A stretch of DNA of 64,000 nt. Source: Flavobacteriales bacterium. Lineage in GTDB: Bacteria > Bacteroidota > Bacteroidia > Flavobacteriales_F > PHOS-HE28. The stretch is from contig JADJOI010000003.1 of the NCBI GenBank assembly GCA_016713875.1, forward strand, positions 1,488,001 through 1,552,000, in the 5' to 3' direction. Shown one piece after another: positions 1-8,086 of the stretch (the stretch's first letter is position 1; every line of letters begins with the position of its first letter). The notes under the pieces were generated by a model, which worked only from the letters and a program-made list of their open reading frames with translations, was not told where the DNA came from and did no database searches. The position numbers and the translations under genes are program-made.

Positions 1-360
1 GCGCTGGCCCTGCTGGGCCTGGTTCCTTTGTGGCGTCGATCGCGCTTCAGCGCACTGGGGTGGATGGCGTTCATGACGCTGCTCACCTATGTGCTGTCCA
101 GTTGGTGGAATTGGTGGTACGGCGGCAGCTTCAGCGCCCGCCCGTACGTGGAATACCTGCCCCTGTTCGCGCTGCTGCTCGGGCTGGCGTGGCAGGATGC
201 CCGGGGTGCACGGCGGACGGTGCTCCTGTGCGTCGCAGCGGCGCTCGTTCTGCTGTGCCAGGTGCAGACCTACCAGGCGCGCTACTACCAGATCCACTAC
301 GAGGACATGGACCGGGCTCGCTACTGGGACGTGTTCCTTCGTTTGGACAGGCTGCCGTGA
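1..360 (+). CDS. Multipass membrane protein, C-terminal part (glycosyltransferase-39-like)
   Basis: The reading frame is open from base 1 to the TGA at 358-360, so only the last 119 residues of a longer protein are present. They contain at least two hydrophobic segments with a Trp/Tyr-rich stretch (SSWWNWWYGGSFSARPYVE) between them, and end in a short polar tail. This WWYGGSFGxR-like signature before the last membrane helices is common in large membrane proteins of Bacteroidota annotated as GT39/dolichyl-phosphate-mannose mannosyltransferase-like. The family assignment is inferred from that pattern alone; the catalytic N-terminus lies outside the window. The next gene is convergent and its stop lies only 5 bases away. 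Confidence 0.55.
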   Translation, partial: ALALLGLVPLWRRSRFSALGWMAFMTLLTYVLSSWWNWWYGGSFSARPYVEYLPLFALLLGLAWQDARGARRTVLLCVAAALVLLCQVQTYQARYYQIHYEDMDRARYWDVFLRLDRLP

Positions 361-364
361 ACGG

Positions 365-2164
365 CTACAACGGGTAGAACAACGGGAGCAGGAAAGAGGC
401 GAGCAGCCAGAAGAGCAGGTGCAGCGGCGCACCCACTTTCAGGAAATCCGTGTACCGGTATCGGCCCGCGCTGTACACCATGGCGTTGGTCTGGTAGCCG
501 ATGGGTGTCATGAAGCTGGCGCTGGCGGCGAAGGCGACAGCCATGAGGAACGGTGTCGGACTGGAATCCATGCGCTCGGCGACCTTCACGGCGATGGGGG
601 TGATGAGGGCTGCGGTGGCGGTATTGCTCATCAGCTCGGTGAGCAGGCTGGTGAAGAGATACAGGCCGCTGAGGACGGCCACGGGACCCAGGTTGCGCAG
701 GAGGTCCACCACCGTCCCGGCCAGCCGGGCATCCAGGCCGCTGGCGTGCATGCCGATGCCCAAACTGAAGGAGCCGGCCATCAGGAACACGATCTTCCAT
801 TCGATGGCCTCGTAGACGTCCTTCATGGTCAGGCAGCCGGTGAGGACCACGAAGACCACCGCTGCCAGGGCGGCCACCATCACGGGCAGCACGTTCAGGC
901 TGGCCAGCACCACCACGGAGGCGACGGCGGCGGAGACCAGGGCGAAGCGCCGGCGATCGAACGCGGCGATGCCGTCCTGCCGGGCCAGGATGGCGAAGGG
1001 CGCATCGGGACCGCGTTGCAGGCGCTGCAGGGTGCCCACGTAGTGGCTGCGGACCTCGGCGAGGACCACATCACCGCTGCGCAGCACCACATCGTGCAGG
1101 CGGTCGTGCACCACCTCCTCGCGATGGCGCACGGCGAGGGGCACGGCGCGGTAGGCGCGGATCAGGTCGGCCTCGCGCAGGGTCTTGCCCTCCAAGGGGC
1201 TGCTGGCGGTGATCACCAGTTCCACCAGCGCGGTGCCCCGGGCCCGAAGGTCATCGTCGGCCAGGCGCACGCTGGGCCGCACGCTCACCTGGGCCCGGTC
1301 CTTCATGGCGCGGATCCTGGCCACATCGCAACGCACCTTGAGCAGGTCGCCCGCTTCGAGCACCGTATCTCCGCTGGGCAGATTGAACCGTTGGTCGCCG
1401 CGCTGGATGGCGATGATGTCCATCTCGAGGTCGCGGACCAACGGACTGTCCATGATGCGCTTGCCCACACTGCTTCCACCGGAGAGGAGCTCCACTTCGG
1501 TGAGGTACCCGCCCATGCCGAACTGATCGCCCAGGTCATCCCCCACCGGCCTGTCCCCGGGTAGCAGGTGTCGCCCGACGAGGATCATGTAGGCCACACC
1601 GGCCACCAGGAAGACAAGGCCCATCGGCGCCATCTGGAACATGCTGATGGACGGAGCCCCGAGCTTCTGCGCCAGTCCGCTGACCACGATGTTGGTGCTG
1701 GTGCCGATGAGCGTACAGGTGCCGCCCAGGATGGTGCCGAAGCTGAGCGGGATGAGCAATTTGCCCGGGTGGATCCGCGCCGAGCGGGCCATCTGCACCG
1801 CCACCGGGATGAAGACCGCGACGATCGGCGTGTTGTTGATGAAGGCGGAGATGGCACCGATGAACAGCATGAACACGGCCAGACCACGCGCCTCCCCTTC
1901 CTTGAACAACGGGCCGAGCCGGGGACCGATGGTGCTGAGCGCGCCGGTACGCAGCAAGGCGGCGCTGAGCACGAACATGAACGCCACGGTGAGGGTGGCC
2001 GCATCGCTGAACCCCGCCACGGCCTCCTGCGGCGAGATGACCCCGGTGAGCGTCAGGACCAGGGCGATGAGCAGGGCCACCAGGTCGATGCTGAGCTTCT
2101 CGGAGATGAACAGCACCAGCGCACCGATCACGGTGGCAAGGACGATCCATTCGGAAGGTGACAT
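365..2164 (-). CDS. SLC13/DASS-type anion transporter with internal TrkA-C domains
   Basis: 599-residue inner-membrane transporter of the divalent anion:sodium symporter family. The N-terminal membrane half carries FINNTPIV and GTSTNIVV; the C-terminal half carries SNTATAAL and PIGYQTN, the paired hairpin motifs of this family. Between them, at roughly residues 205-390, lie two soluble TrkA-C (RCK_C) domains, typical of the prokaryotic YfbS-like branch. The substrate (dicarboxylate, sulfate or similar) cannot be read from sequence. The ATG at 2164 is chosen because it begins directly with the first hydrophobic helix; an open frame continues about 100 codons upstream but is Arg/Pro-rich and overlaps the divergent gene. 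Confidence 0.88.
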   Translation of the reverse strand: MSPSEWIVLATVIGALVLFISEKLSIDLVALLIALVLTLTGVISPQEAVAGFSDAATLTVAFMFVLSAALLRTGALSTIGPRLGPLFKEGEARGLAVFMLFIGAISAFINNTPIVAVFIPVAVQMARSARIHPGKLLIPLSFGTILGGTCTLIGTSTNIVVSGLAQKLGAPSISMFQMAPMGLVFLVAGVAYMILVGRHLLPGDRPVGDDLGDQFGMGGYLTEVELLSGGSSVGKRIMDSPLVRDLEMDIIAIQRGDQRFNLPSGDTVLEAGDLLKVRCDVARIRAMKDRAQVSVRPSVRLADDDLRARGTALVELVITASSPLEGKTLREADLIRAYRAVPLAVRHREEVVHDRLHDVVLRSGDVVLAEVRSHYVGTLQRLQRGPDAPFAILARQDGIAAFDRRRFALVSAAVASVVVLASLNVLPVMVAALAAVVFVVLTGCLTMKDVYEAIEWKIVFLMAGSFSLGIGMHASGLDARLAGTVVDLLRNLGPVAVLSGLYLFTSLLTELMSNTATAALITPIAVKVAERMDSSPTPFLMAVAFAASASFMTPIGYQTNAMVYSAGRYRYTDFLKVGAPLHLLFWLLASFLLPLFYPL

Positions 2165-2309
2165 CGGCGAAGGTGGCCTGCGAAGTAAGTGAACCCCGGG
2201 CAGGGTGGACGCGCGGCCCGCAGCACGGTCGGCGCGTTCCGCACCCGCATCCGGCCGGTCCGCACGAAACCGAAGGCCGGGCAACTTGGCCCGCACAACC
2301 ACGTCCCCC

Positions 2310-3425
2310 ATGCCACGGAACCTGACCCTCTCCGCCGCCGTCGTCCTGCTCCTCGGCCAAGGGTCGGCCAGCGCTCGAGGTTGCGCGGCCATCCGGAGCT
2401 TCACCAGTTGCAACCCCAACGCGTTCACCAACGGAGAACTGGTGGGAAAAGGCTGGCAGTTGAGCATGAACTACCGCTACTTCGAGTCGTTCCGCCATTT
2501 CAAAGGCGACCAAGAGGAGACGCAACGGCTCGAGATCGGCAACGAGGTGTGGAACTACAGCACGCAGTTGAACCTGGGGCTCGTGTACAACCTGGACCGC
2601 CGGAACGGCGTGGTGTTCTTCCTTCCATACAGCTACAACGTGCGCAGTTCGGAGTGTGAGCACCGCACCACCGGCAACCCGTCGATCCGCACGCGGAAGA
2701 GCATGCGCAGCATGGGCATCGGCGACATCCGGGCGAGCTATCCGCGTTGGCTCGGGAACCCGGACAGCGTGTCGAACGGCAACTTGCAGGTCGGCGTCGG
2801 GGTGGAACTGCCCACCGGCAATTTCGCCTACCGCGACTTCTGGTACAACGTGGGGCCTGACACGCTAGGCGAGTACCGTCCTGTGGACCAGAGCATCCAG
2901 CCTGGCGACGGTGGGTTCGGGCTCACGCTGGAGCTCCAGGGCTACCGCAGGTTCTTTGGACCGGTCTTCGGCTACCTGAACGCGTTCTACCTGTTCGATC
3001 CGATGGAAACGAACGGCACGCGCACCAATCGGGAAACGATCAGTCCGGTCCTGGCCGATGAGGACATCATGAGCGTTCCTGATCAATACATGGCCCGGGC
3101 CGGCCTGAACTGGAACATCAGCCACAAGCTTGGGCTGAACCTTTTCGCGGGCGGCCGCCTGGAGGGCATCCCCGGGAAGGACCTGATCGGGGGGAGAGGA
3201 GGCGTCAGACGTCCGGGCTACGTCTTGAGCGTGGAACCCGGCATCGACTGGATGCGGGGCCACCACGATGTGAACATCAGCATCCCCTGGGCCCTCTACC
3301 GGAACAGGACGCAGAGCGCGACGGATAGGGAGATGGAGGCGCAGTTGAGCACCCCGCGGCATGGGGACGCCGCGTTCGCGGACCACATGATCAACCTGTC
3401 CTGGAGTTCGCGGTTCGCACACTGA
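2310..3425 (+). CDS. Outer-membrane beta-barrel protein, function unknown
   Basis: 371 residues beginning with a short signal peptide (hydrophobic core LSAAVVLLLG, cleavage near residue 22). The mature part is rich in alternating aromatic/polar strands (for example LNLGLVYNLDRRNGVVFFLP) and ends in an aromatic-containing strand, as expected for a transporter-like outer-membrane barrel. Two Cys pairs lie near the N-terminus (CAAIRSFTSC). No specific family was recognised; it resembles barrels annotated as 'transporter' or phenol-pathway MetA-like porins. The ATG at 2310 is preferred because it directly precedes the signal peptide. It is divergent from the SLC13 gene and convergent with the epimerase. 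Confidence 0.7.
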   Translation: MPRNLTLSAAVVLLLGQGSASARGCAAIRSFTSCNPNAFTNGELVGKGWQLSMNYRYFESFRHFKGDQEETQRLEIGNEVWNYSTQLNLGLVYNLDRRNGVVFFLPYSYNVRSSECEHRTTGNPSIRTRKSMRSMGIGDIRASYPRWLGNPDSVSNGNLQVGVGVELPTGNFAYRDFWYNVGPDTLGEYRPVDQSIQPGDGGFGLTLELQGYRRFFGPVFGYLNAFYLFDPMETNGTRTNRETISPVLADEDIMSVPDQYMARAGLNWNISHKLGLNLFAGGRLEGIPGKDLIGGRGGVRRPGYVLSVEPGIDWMRGHHDVNISIPWALYRNRTQSATDREMEAQLSTPRHGDAAFADHMINLSWSSRFAH

Positions 3426-3429
3426 GGCA

Positions 3430-4410
3430 TCAGCGCAGGTGCGTCACATACCAAGGGACGGCGCGCCGAAGTCCATCCTCGATGGTGAACCGGGGTTCGT
3501 AGCCCAGCACGGCACGGGCACGCCCCACGTCCGCCAAAGAGGCCTTGACATCACCGGGGCGGTCCGGGCCATGCTCCACGGGGACCTGTGCCACAAGCGG
3601 ATCATGCGCCTGCAGTTGGGTCCGCAACAGGTCCACCAGCGTCAGCAGGTCGGTGCTGCGGCCATACGCGATGTTGAACACCGCGCCGAACGCCTCGGGC
3701 CGGATGGTGGCCAGCGCGCACTGGACGGCATGCACCGCATTGCCCACATAGGTGAAGTCACGGGTCTGGCGGCCGTTCCCGTTGAGAACAGGCGGCTGGT
3801 GGCTCAGGAACCGGCTGATGAAGCGTGGAATGGCCGCAGCATATGGTCCGTTCGGATCCTGGTGCTCGCCGAACACGTTGAAGAACCGGAGACCCACGGT
3901 CTGCGATCCGAACAAACGGTGGTAGAGCCCGGCATACGCCTCATCCATGGCCTTGGTGACCGCATAAGGGGAGAGCGGAACCCCTTCCTGGCCTTCCACT
4001 TTCGGCGAGGCGGGGCTGTCGCCATAGACACTGGAACTGCTGGCGTAGACCAATCGTCGCACCCCGTGGCCACGGCACGCCTCCAGGATATGCAGAAAGC
4101 CGGTGAGGTTGGCAGCCTCGCTGGCCAGGGGATCATCGATGCTCCGCGGTACTGAGCCCAAAGCGGCCAGGTGCACGACGCGCCCAACCCCCTCTACGGC
4201 CTGCCGACAGGCGTCGAGGTCGCGGATGTCCGCCTCCACGAGACGGAAACCCGGCCGCTCCAACAAGGGAACGATATTGGCCCGACGACCGGTAGCGAAG
4301 CTGTCCAGGCAGCGCACGGACGAACCGCTGTCCAGCAAGGTCCGACAGACATGGCTACCGATGAAACCAGCGCCCCCCGTGACCAGGATGGGCCGGTCCT
4401 CCATGCTCAT
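3430..4410 (-). CDS. NAD-dependent epimerase/dehydratase, UDP-GlcNAc 4-epimerase-like
   Basis: 326-residue extended short-chain dehydrogenase. The NAD-binding GGAGFIGSH motif starts at residue 12, the SSSSVYG block and the YAVTK (YxxxK) catalytic pair follow near residue 150, and NVFGEHQDPNGPYAAAIPRF matches the WbpP/TviC branch that interconverts UDP-GlcNAc and UDP-GalNAc for surface polysaccharides. The exact sugar nucleotide is inferred. ATG 4410 is chosen over the in-frame ATG at 4404 because a TAGTTTTG promoter element ends only 5 bases upstream of it. The gene is monocistronic, with a 549-base gene-free stretch upstream. Confidence 0.88.
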   Translation of the reverse strand: MSMEDRPILVTGGAGFIGSHVCRTLLDSGSSVRCLDSFATGRRANIVPLLERPGFRLVEADIRDLDACRQAVEGVGRVVHLAALGSVPRSIDDPLASEAANLTGFLHILEACRGHGVRRLVYASSSSVYGDSPASPKVEGQEGVPLSPYAVTKAMDEAYAGLYHRLFGSQTVGLRFFNVFGEHQDPNGPYAAAIPRFISRFLSHQPPVLNGNGRQTRDFTYVGNAVHAVQCALATIRPEAFGAVFNIAYGRSTDLLTLVDLLRTQLQAHDPLVAQVPVEHGPDRPGDVKASLADVGRARAVLGYEPRFTIEDGLRRAVPWYVTHLR

Positions 4411-4415
4411 GCGGG

Positions 4416-4423
4416 CAAAACTA
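4416..4423 (-). promoter_or_regulatory. -7 element of the epimerase gene
   Basis: TAGTTTTG on the minus strand matches the Bacteroidota housekeeping -7 consensus TAnnTTTG. Five bases separate it from the ATG at 4410, so the mRNA is probably leaderless or nearly so. Confidence 0.6.
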
Positions 4424-4518
4424 CCGTCGCACCGGGACCACTGAGGTGGTGGGAAGGTGGGTTATGAACAGGAACGGCCGGGATCGGAGGGTCTCCCGGA
4501 ATATGCGTGATCGCTCAC

Positions 4519-4756
4519 ATATGTATGGCCATACATATTTCGAACCTATTGATTTTCAATACTATTAGACGAATCTGCACGAGCTACATTGAATGTCCTT
4601 TACGCCGAGGGCCACGTCCGCGGGAAAGGGACCATTATACTCAGGTGGATAACCACCTCAATTTCTGCAACATACGCGCCGGTGGACCAAGGGGTCGTTG
4701 ACCGGGCCACGGCGAGTGAACAGCGGTCGACCTGGAAGTATGTATGGCCATGCATA
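4519..4756. repeat. Paired palindromic repeat locus 1
   Basis: Two copies of a GGCC-centred palindrome bound this segment. The left copy, ATATGTATGGCCATACATAT at 4519-4538, is perfect; the right copy, TATGTATGGCCATGCATA at 4739-4756, has one mismatched pair. Both are followed on the plus strand by an AT-rich stretch and then a TGANNN(N)CA motif: TGATTTTCAATAC at 4550-4562 after the left copy, and CTGAAATACAG near 4768 after the right. The same arrangement recurs at 59504-59653. No convincing gene lies in the whole 4411-4959 gap; only short, poor open frames cross it. The interior contains a small hairpin (AGGTGG-ATAA-CCACCT, about 4640-4657). AT content is well above the surroundings. Confidence 0.8.
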
Positions 4757-4959
4757 TATTTAATCTTCTGAAATACAGAATGTTACCATCCCCCCGGCGA
4801 GTCTCCCACGGGCCGCCGGATCACCCGGCTGGATCCCGACCACATGAGCATCAACTCATCCTTCCAACCACTCGTGTGGCCAGCCTCCTGCGGCTTCCGC
4901 CAAAGGCTCCACGGTTCGAACGCAGGGAGGCCATCCATGCGTTCCGGTCGGCCAAGCGG

Positions 4960-5655
4960 TCAGAGGTCTCCCTTGAAGGCCACTCCGAACGACATGGTAT
5001 GCCAACTGTGCGGTGTGATCGGACAGATCACAGCGTCGATGCGCCCCACGAGATCACGTTGCGCCTCCGTGCGTCCCAGGTTCGCGAGGAGGCCGGTGGT
5101 CCGGAACTCCACTTTCGCGAACGGTGCGAACAGCGACCGGTCCTGTGGCATGTGTAGGTAGCGCCAGTAGTGCTCCCAAGCGACGAACCGACGGCGAAGC
5201 CACTGGTGCAGGATGGTCCCGGCGAGGTTCTCGGCCCAAAGCAGAACGCCACCGGGCTTCAGCACACGGTGTACCTCCAGCAGGGCCTGCGCTTGCCGGT
5301 CAGGGGTGCTCAAGGCGCCGAGCATGCTCTTGAACGCCACCACGTCGAAACTGGCGTCCGGCTTGGGAATGGCCAGCGCGTCGATGGTCTCATAGGTGAT
5401 GGCCTCCTGCCATCCCATGGACCGGTGCAGCTCCCTGGCGCGATCCGTGGGGCCCCGCAGGTCGCTGCACACCGTGGTCAGTCCGTGTTCGGCCAGCATC
5501 AGGCTGAGCCCACCGTCCCGTTCGCCCAACGCCAGCGCCTGTCCATCGCGACCGTGCAGGCGTTGAAGGGTCTGTCGCCAGAGCGGATAGGCCCGCGCCC
5601 AGGTTCGCACCTCCCATTGGAAGTAGAGGTCCAGGCGATCGGACGGTGCGGACAT
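4960..5655 (-). CDS. Class I SAM-dependent methyltransferase
   Basis: 231 residues with a methyltransferase fold: motif I-like LALGERDGGLSLMLAEHG near residue 40, an acidic loop after strand 2 (CSDLRGP), FDVVAFKSMLGAL as motif IV, and LKPGGVLLWAEN as the post-IV motif. The C-terminal half is aromatic-rich and family-specific. The substrate is unknown; small methyltransferases of this kind often sit in sugar or lipid biosynthesis loci. ATG 5655 was chosen because the frame upstream runs back through the terminator hairpin of rny into rny itself. Transcription from its own start would therefore begin within or just after that hairpin. Confidence 0.8.
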   Translation of the reverse strand: MSAPSDRLDLYFQWEVRTWARAYPLWRQTLQRLHGRDGQALALGERDGGLSLMLAEHGLTTVCSDLRGPTDRARELHRSMGWQEAITYETIDALAIPKPDASFDVVAFKSMLGALSTPDRQAQALLEVHRVLKPGGVLLWAENLAGTILHQWLRRRFVAWEHYWRYLHMPQDRSLFAPFAKVEFRTTGLLANLGRTEAQRDLVGRIDAVICPITPHSWHTMSFGVAFKGDL

Positions 5656-5660
5656 GCGAC

Positions 5661-5692
5661 AAAGAAAAGAGGCGGCCGGTCGGCCGCCTCTT
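5661..5692 (-). terminator. Rho-independent terminator of the zapB-zapA-rny operon
   Basis: A perfect 12-bp inverted repeat (arms 5667-5678 and 5681-5692, GC-rich core GGCGGCCG) is followed on the minus strand by TTTTCTTTG. It lies 19 bases after the rny stop codon and ends 6 bases before the ATG of the methyltransferase, so it should separate the two transcripts. Confidence 0.88.
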
Positions 5693-5710
5693 CGCTCGGG
5701 TTGTTCAGGC

Positions 5711-7258
5711 TCACTTGGCCACGGCGACGCTTCGCTTTTCGCGGATGACCGTGATCTTGACCTGACCAGGATAAGTAAGCTCGTTCTGGATCCGTTCGGC
5801 GATGAGCAGGCTGAGCTCGTCCGACTGGGCGTCGGTGATACGCTCACTCTCCACCATCACGCGGAGTTCGCGTCCTGCTTGGATGGCAAAGGCCTTGGTG
5901 ACGCCGTTGTAGCTCATGGCCAGACTTTCCAGGTCCTTCAGTCGCTGGATGTACGCCTCCACGGCCTCGCGTCGGGCACCGGGACGTGCCCCACTGATGG
6001 CGTCGCAGGCCTGCACGATGGGCGAGAGCAGCGTGGTCATTTCGATCTCGTCGTGGTGGGCACCGATCGCGTTACAGACGTCGGGCTTCTCGCCGTACTT
6101 CTCGGCCAGTTTCATGCCCAGCAGGGCGTGAGGCAGTTCGGGCTCCTCATCGGGCACCTTGCCGATGTCGTGCAGCAGTCCAGCGCGCTTGGCGGTCTTG
6201 GGGTTGAGGCCGAGTTCGGCGGCCATGATGGCGCTGAGGTTGGCCACTTCGCGGCTGTGCTGCAGCAGATTCTGCCCGTAACTGCTGCGGAAGCGCATCC
6301 GGCCCACCATGCGGATGAGCTCGTTGTGGAGGCCATGGATACCCAGATCGATGCAGGTGCGCTTGCCGGTCTCGATGATCTCCTCCTCCAAGTGCTTCTT
6401 CGTCTTGGCCACGATCTCCTCGATGCGGGCCGGATGGATGCGTCCGTCCTTCACTAGCTGATGCAGGGCGAGCCGGGCGGTCTCGCGTCGCACGGGGTCG
6501 AAGCAGCTCAGGATGATCGCCCCGGGGGTGTCGTCCACGATCACCTCCACACCGGTGGCCTCCTCCAGGGTGCGGATGTTGCGGCCTTCGCGTCCGATGA
6601 TCCGGCCTTTCACATCGTCGTTCTCAATGTTGAACACGCTCACGCTGTTCTCGATCGCATGCTCAGTGGCCACCCGCTGGATGGTCTGGATCACGATCCG
6701 CTTGGCCTCCTTGTTCGCGTTGATCTTGGCCTCCTCCTGAACCTCCTTGATGTGCGCCATGGCCCCGGTGCGTGCCTCATCCTTAAGGCTGTCCATCAGC
6801 TGCTTGCGAGCCTCATCCGCGTTCATGTTGGCCACCTTCTCCAGCAAGGCCACTTGCTTCTGGTGCATCTTGTCGACCTCTTCCTTTCGGCGGGTGAGCC
6901 CGTCCATCTTCTGGGCCAGGTCCTGCTTCAATTGGTCCACCTGCTTCTCCTTTTGCGCCAGGTCCTGCTGTTGGCGGCTGAGCTGTTGTTCCCGCTGCTT
7001 GATCCGCTCCTGGCCCTGCTGGGCTTTCTTGTCGCGTTCGCGCAGGTCGCGCTCATGCTCCTCCTTCAACTGGAGGAACTTCTCCTTCGCCTGCACCAAT
7101 TTCTCCTTCTTGAGCGCCTCACCCTCGGCCTCGGCTTCGCGGAGGAGGGCATCGCGTCGCTTGCGCAAGAGCCCGTTGAGGAATACGGCGACGACCGCCC
7201 CACCGGCCACCAGGCCGGCCAGCAGGCCGATGATCACTGACAGAATATCCATGTCCAT
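5711..7258 (-). CDS. rny: Ribonuclease Y
   Basis: 515-residue membrane-anchored endoribonuclease that initiates mRNA decay. An N-terminal transmembrane helix (about residues 5-28) is followed by a long Lys/Glu/Gln-rich coiled coil to about residue 200. Next come a KH RNA-binding domain (GRIIGREGRNIRTLEEATG) and an HD phosphohydrolase domain with the diagnostic HDIGK and a later HH pair (GAHHDE). Length and order match the family (about 520 residues). Two in-frame ATGs, at 7258 and 7252, are equally plausible. It follows zapA by 57 bases and is closed by a strong hairpin terminator. Confidence 0.97.
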   Translation of the reverse strand: MDMDILSVIIGLLAGLVAGGAVVAVFLNGLLRKRRDALLREAEAEGEALKKEKLVQAKEKFLQLKEEHERDLRERDKKAQQGQERIKQREQQLSRQQQDLAQKEKQVDQLKQDLAQKMDGLTRRKEEVDKMHQKQVALLEKVANMNADEARKQLMDSLKDEARTGAMAHIKEVQEEAKINANKEAKRIVIQTIQRVATEHAIENSVSVFNIENDDVKGRIIGREGRNIRTLEEATGVEVIVDDTPGAIILSCFDPVRRETARLALHQLVKDGRIHPARIEEIVAKTKKHLEEEIIETGKRTCIDLGIHGLHNELIRMVGRMRFRSSYGQNLLQHSREVANLSAIMAAELGLNPKTAKRAGLLHDIGKVPDEEPELPHALLGMKLAEKYGEKPDVCNAIGAHHDEIEMTTLLSPIVQACDAISGARPGARREAVEAYIQRLKDLESLAMSYNGVTKAFAIQAGRELRVMVESERITDAQSDELSLLIAERIQNELTYPGQVKITVIREKRSVAVAK

Positions 7259-7315
7259 GTTGGTTGTTGGTTCACATGGACCACGTCCTCCGCAGTTGGG
7301 GGACGAAGCAGGCGA

Positions 7316-7597
7316 TCAGCCAGCGGCCGCGCGAAGGAGCTCGTCGAGACGGTCAAGCTCGCCCAAGGCCTGGGCCTGCTCCTTGACCACGGTACCGTTC
7401 AATGCGCGTACGCTCACCTCCAGGGCCGCCATGGCCAGCAGGTCTTGCTTGTCGGTGAGGGGGTAATGCGTGCGGAGCCGGTCCATGCTCTCGTTGATCT
7501 CCTGTGCGGCCTGACGGACGTGCTGCTCTTCATCCGGGTGGATGTTGAGCGGGTATGCCCGCCCGGCGATCTCGATCCTGATCGATAGGTCTTCCAT
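7316..7597 (-). CDS. zapA: Cell division protein ZapA
   Basis: 93 residues, the normal size for ZapA, which cross-links FtsZ filaments at the Z-ring. It begins with the beta-strand region IRIEIAGRAYPLNIHPDEE and continues with the helix rich in AAQEINESMDRLR and the DLLAMAALEVSV segment typical of the family. It lies 21 bases downstream of a coiled-coil gene and 57 bases upstream of rny, an arrangement that is common in Bacteroidota. Confidence 0.9.
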   Translation of the reverse strand: MEDLSIRIEIAGRAYPLNIHPDEEQHVRQAAQEINESMDRLRTHYPLTDKQDLLAMAALEVSVRALNGTVVKEQAQALGELDRLDELLRAAAG

Positions 7598-7618
7598 GGT
7601 CTTCCGCGCCCAGCTCGT

Positions 7619-7906
7619 TCAGTTGTTCAACAAGGCCAGGCAGCGGTCGATCTCGTTCACCAGTTCATCGATCCGTTGCTTCGTTCCCTGACCCTCCTCG
7701 GACCCTTGACGGGCCTTGGCGGTCCGGAGGACCTCGTTCTCCTTCTCCAGCTCAGCGATCCGGGTCTCCAGCACGGCGATGCGTTGACCCGATTCCCGCT
7801 CGGAACTTCCGATCCGGTCCAGTTGGGCACGCAGTTCGCGGTGTTGGCGAAGGAGTTGGGCCACCCGGTCATGCACCGATCGAAGCCGCTCCACCAATTC
7901 GCTCAT
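7619..7906 (-). CDS. Small coiled-coil protein upstream of zapA (ZapB-like)
   Basis: 95 residues, almost entirely heptad-patterned coiled coil (VLETRIAELEKENEVLRTAK in the middle), with a short C-terminal helix. No enzyme motif. Position directly before zapA in the same operon and the coiled-coil nature suggest a ZapA partner analogous to ZapB, but this is inference: coiled coils cannot be assigned by similarity alone. It is the first gene of the operon and has a TATCTTTG promoter element 31 bases upstream. Confidence 0.75.
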   Translation of the reverse strand: MSELVERLRSVHDRVAQLLRQHRELRAQLDRIGSSERESGQRIAVLETRIAELEKENEVLRTAKARQGSEEGQGTKQRIDELVNEIDRCLALLNN

Positions 7907-7937
7907 CTGCCAAGAAGGACCTTCCGTGGTCCGAGGT

Positions 7938-7945
7938 CAAAGATA
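7938..7945 (-). promoter_or_regulatory. -7 element of the zapB-zapA-rny operon
   Basis: TATCTTTG on the minus strand, an exact TAnnTTTG match, 31 bases before the ATG at 7906. It predicts a leader of roughly 25 nt. The region between here and 8087 is a divergent promoter region shared with the M23 peptidase gene. Confidence 0.6.
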
Positions 7946-8086
7946 AACGCCACGCACCTTCCATCTTCCGGGATCTTTGAACCTCAACTTGTTGATGCGT
8001 GGAAGCACCACCCGGATGGGCCGCGGCCGTCCACCGGATAGGTTTGTCGACCATCCCCGCAGCAGTCATAAATAACGCTTTGATAA

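Noticed and set aside
4519..4756. CRISPR array or integron attachment array
   Set aside because: Only two units per locus with unequal spacing (219 and 131 bp), self-palindromic repeats, and no cas or integrase gene in the window.
4589..4771. Short protein-coding frames inside the palindrome-bounded locus 1
   Set aside because: They run through the palindrome and hairpins, have no domain or credible signal, and nothing comparable occurs in locus 2.
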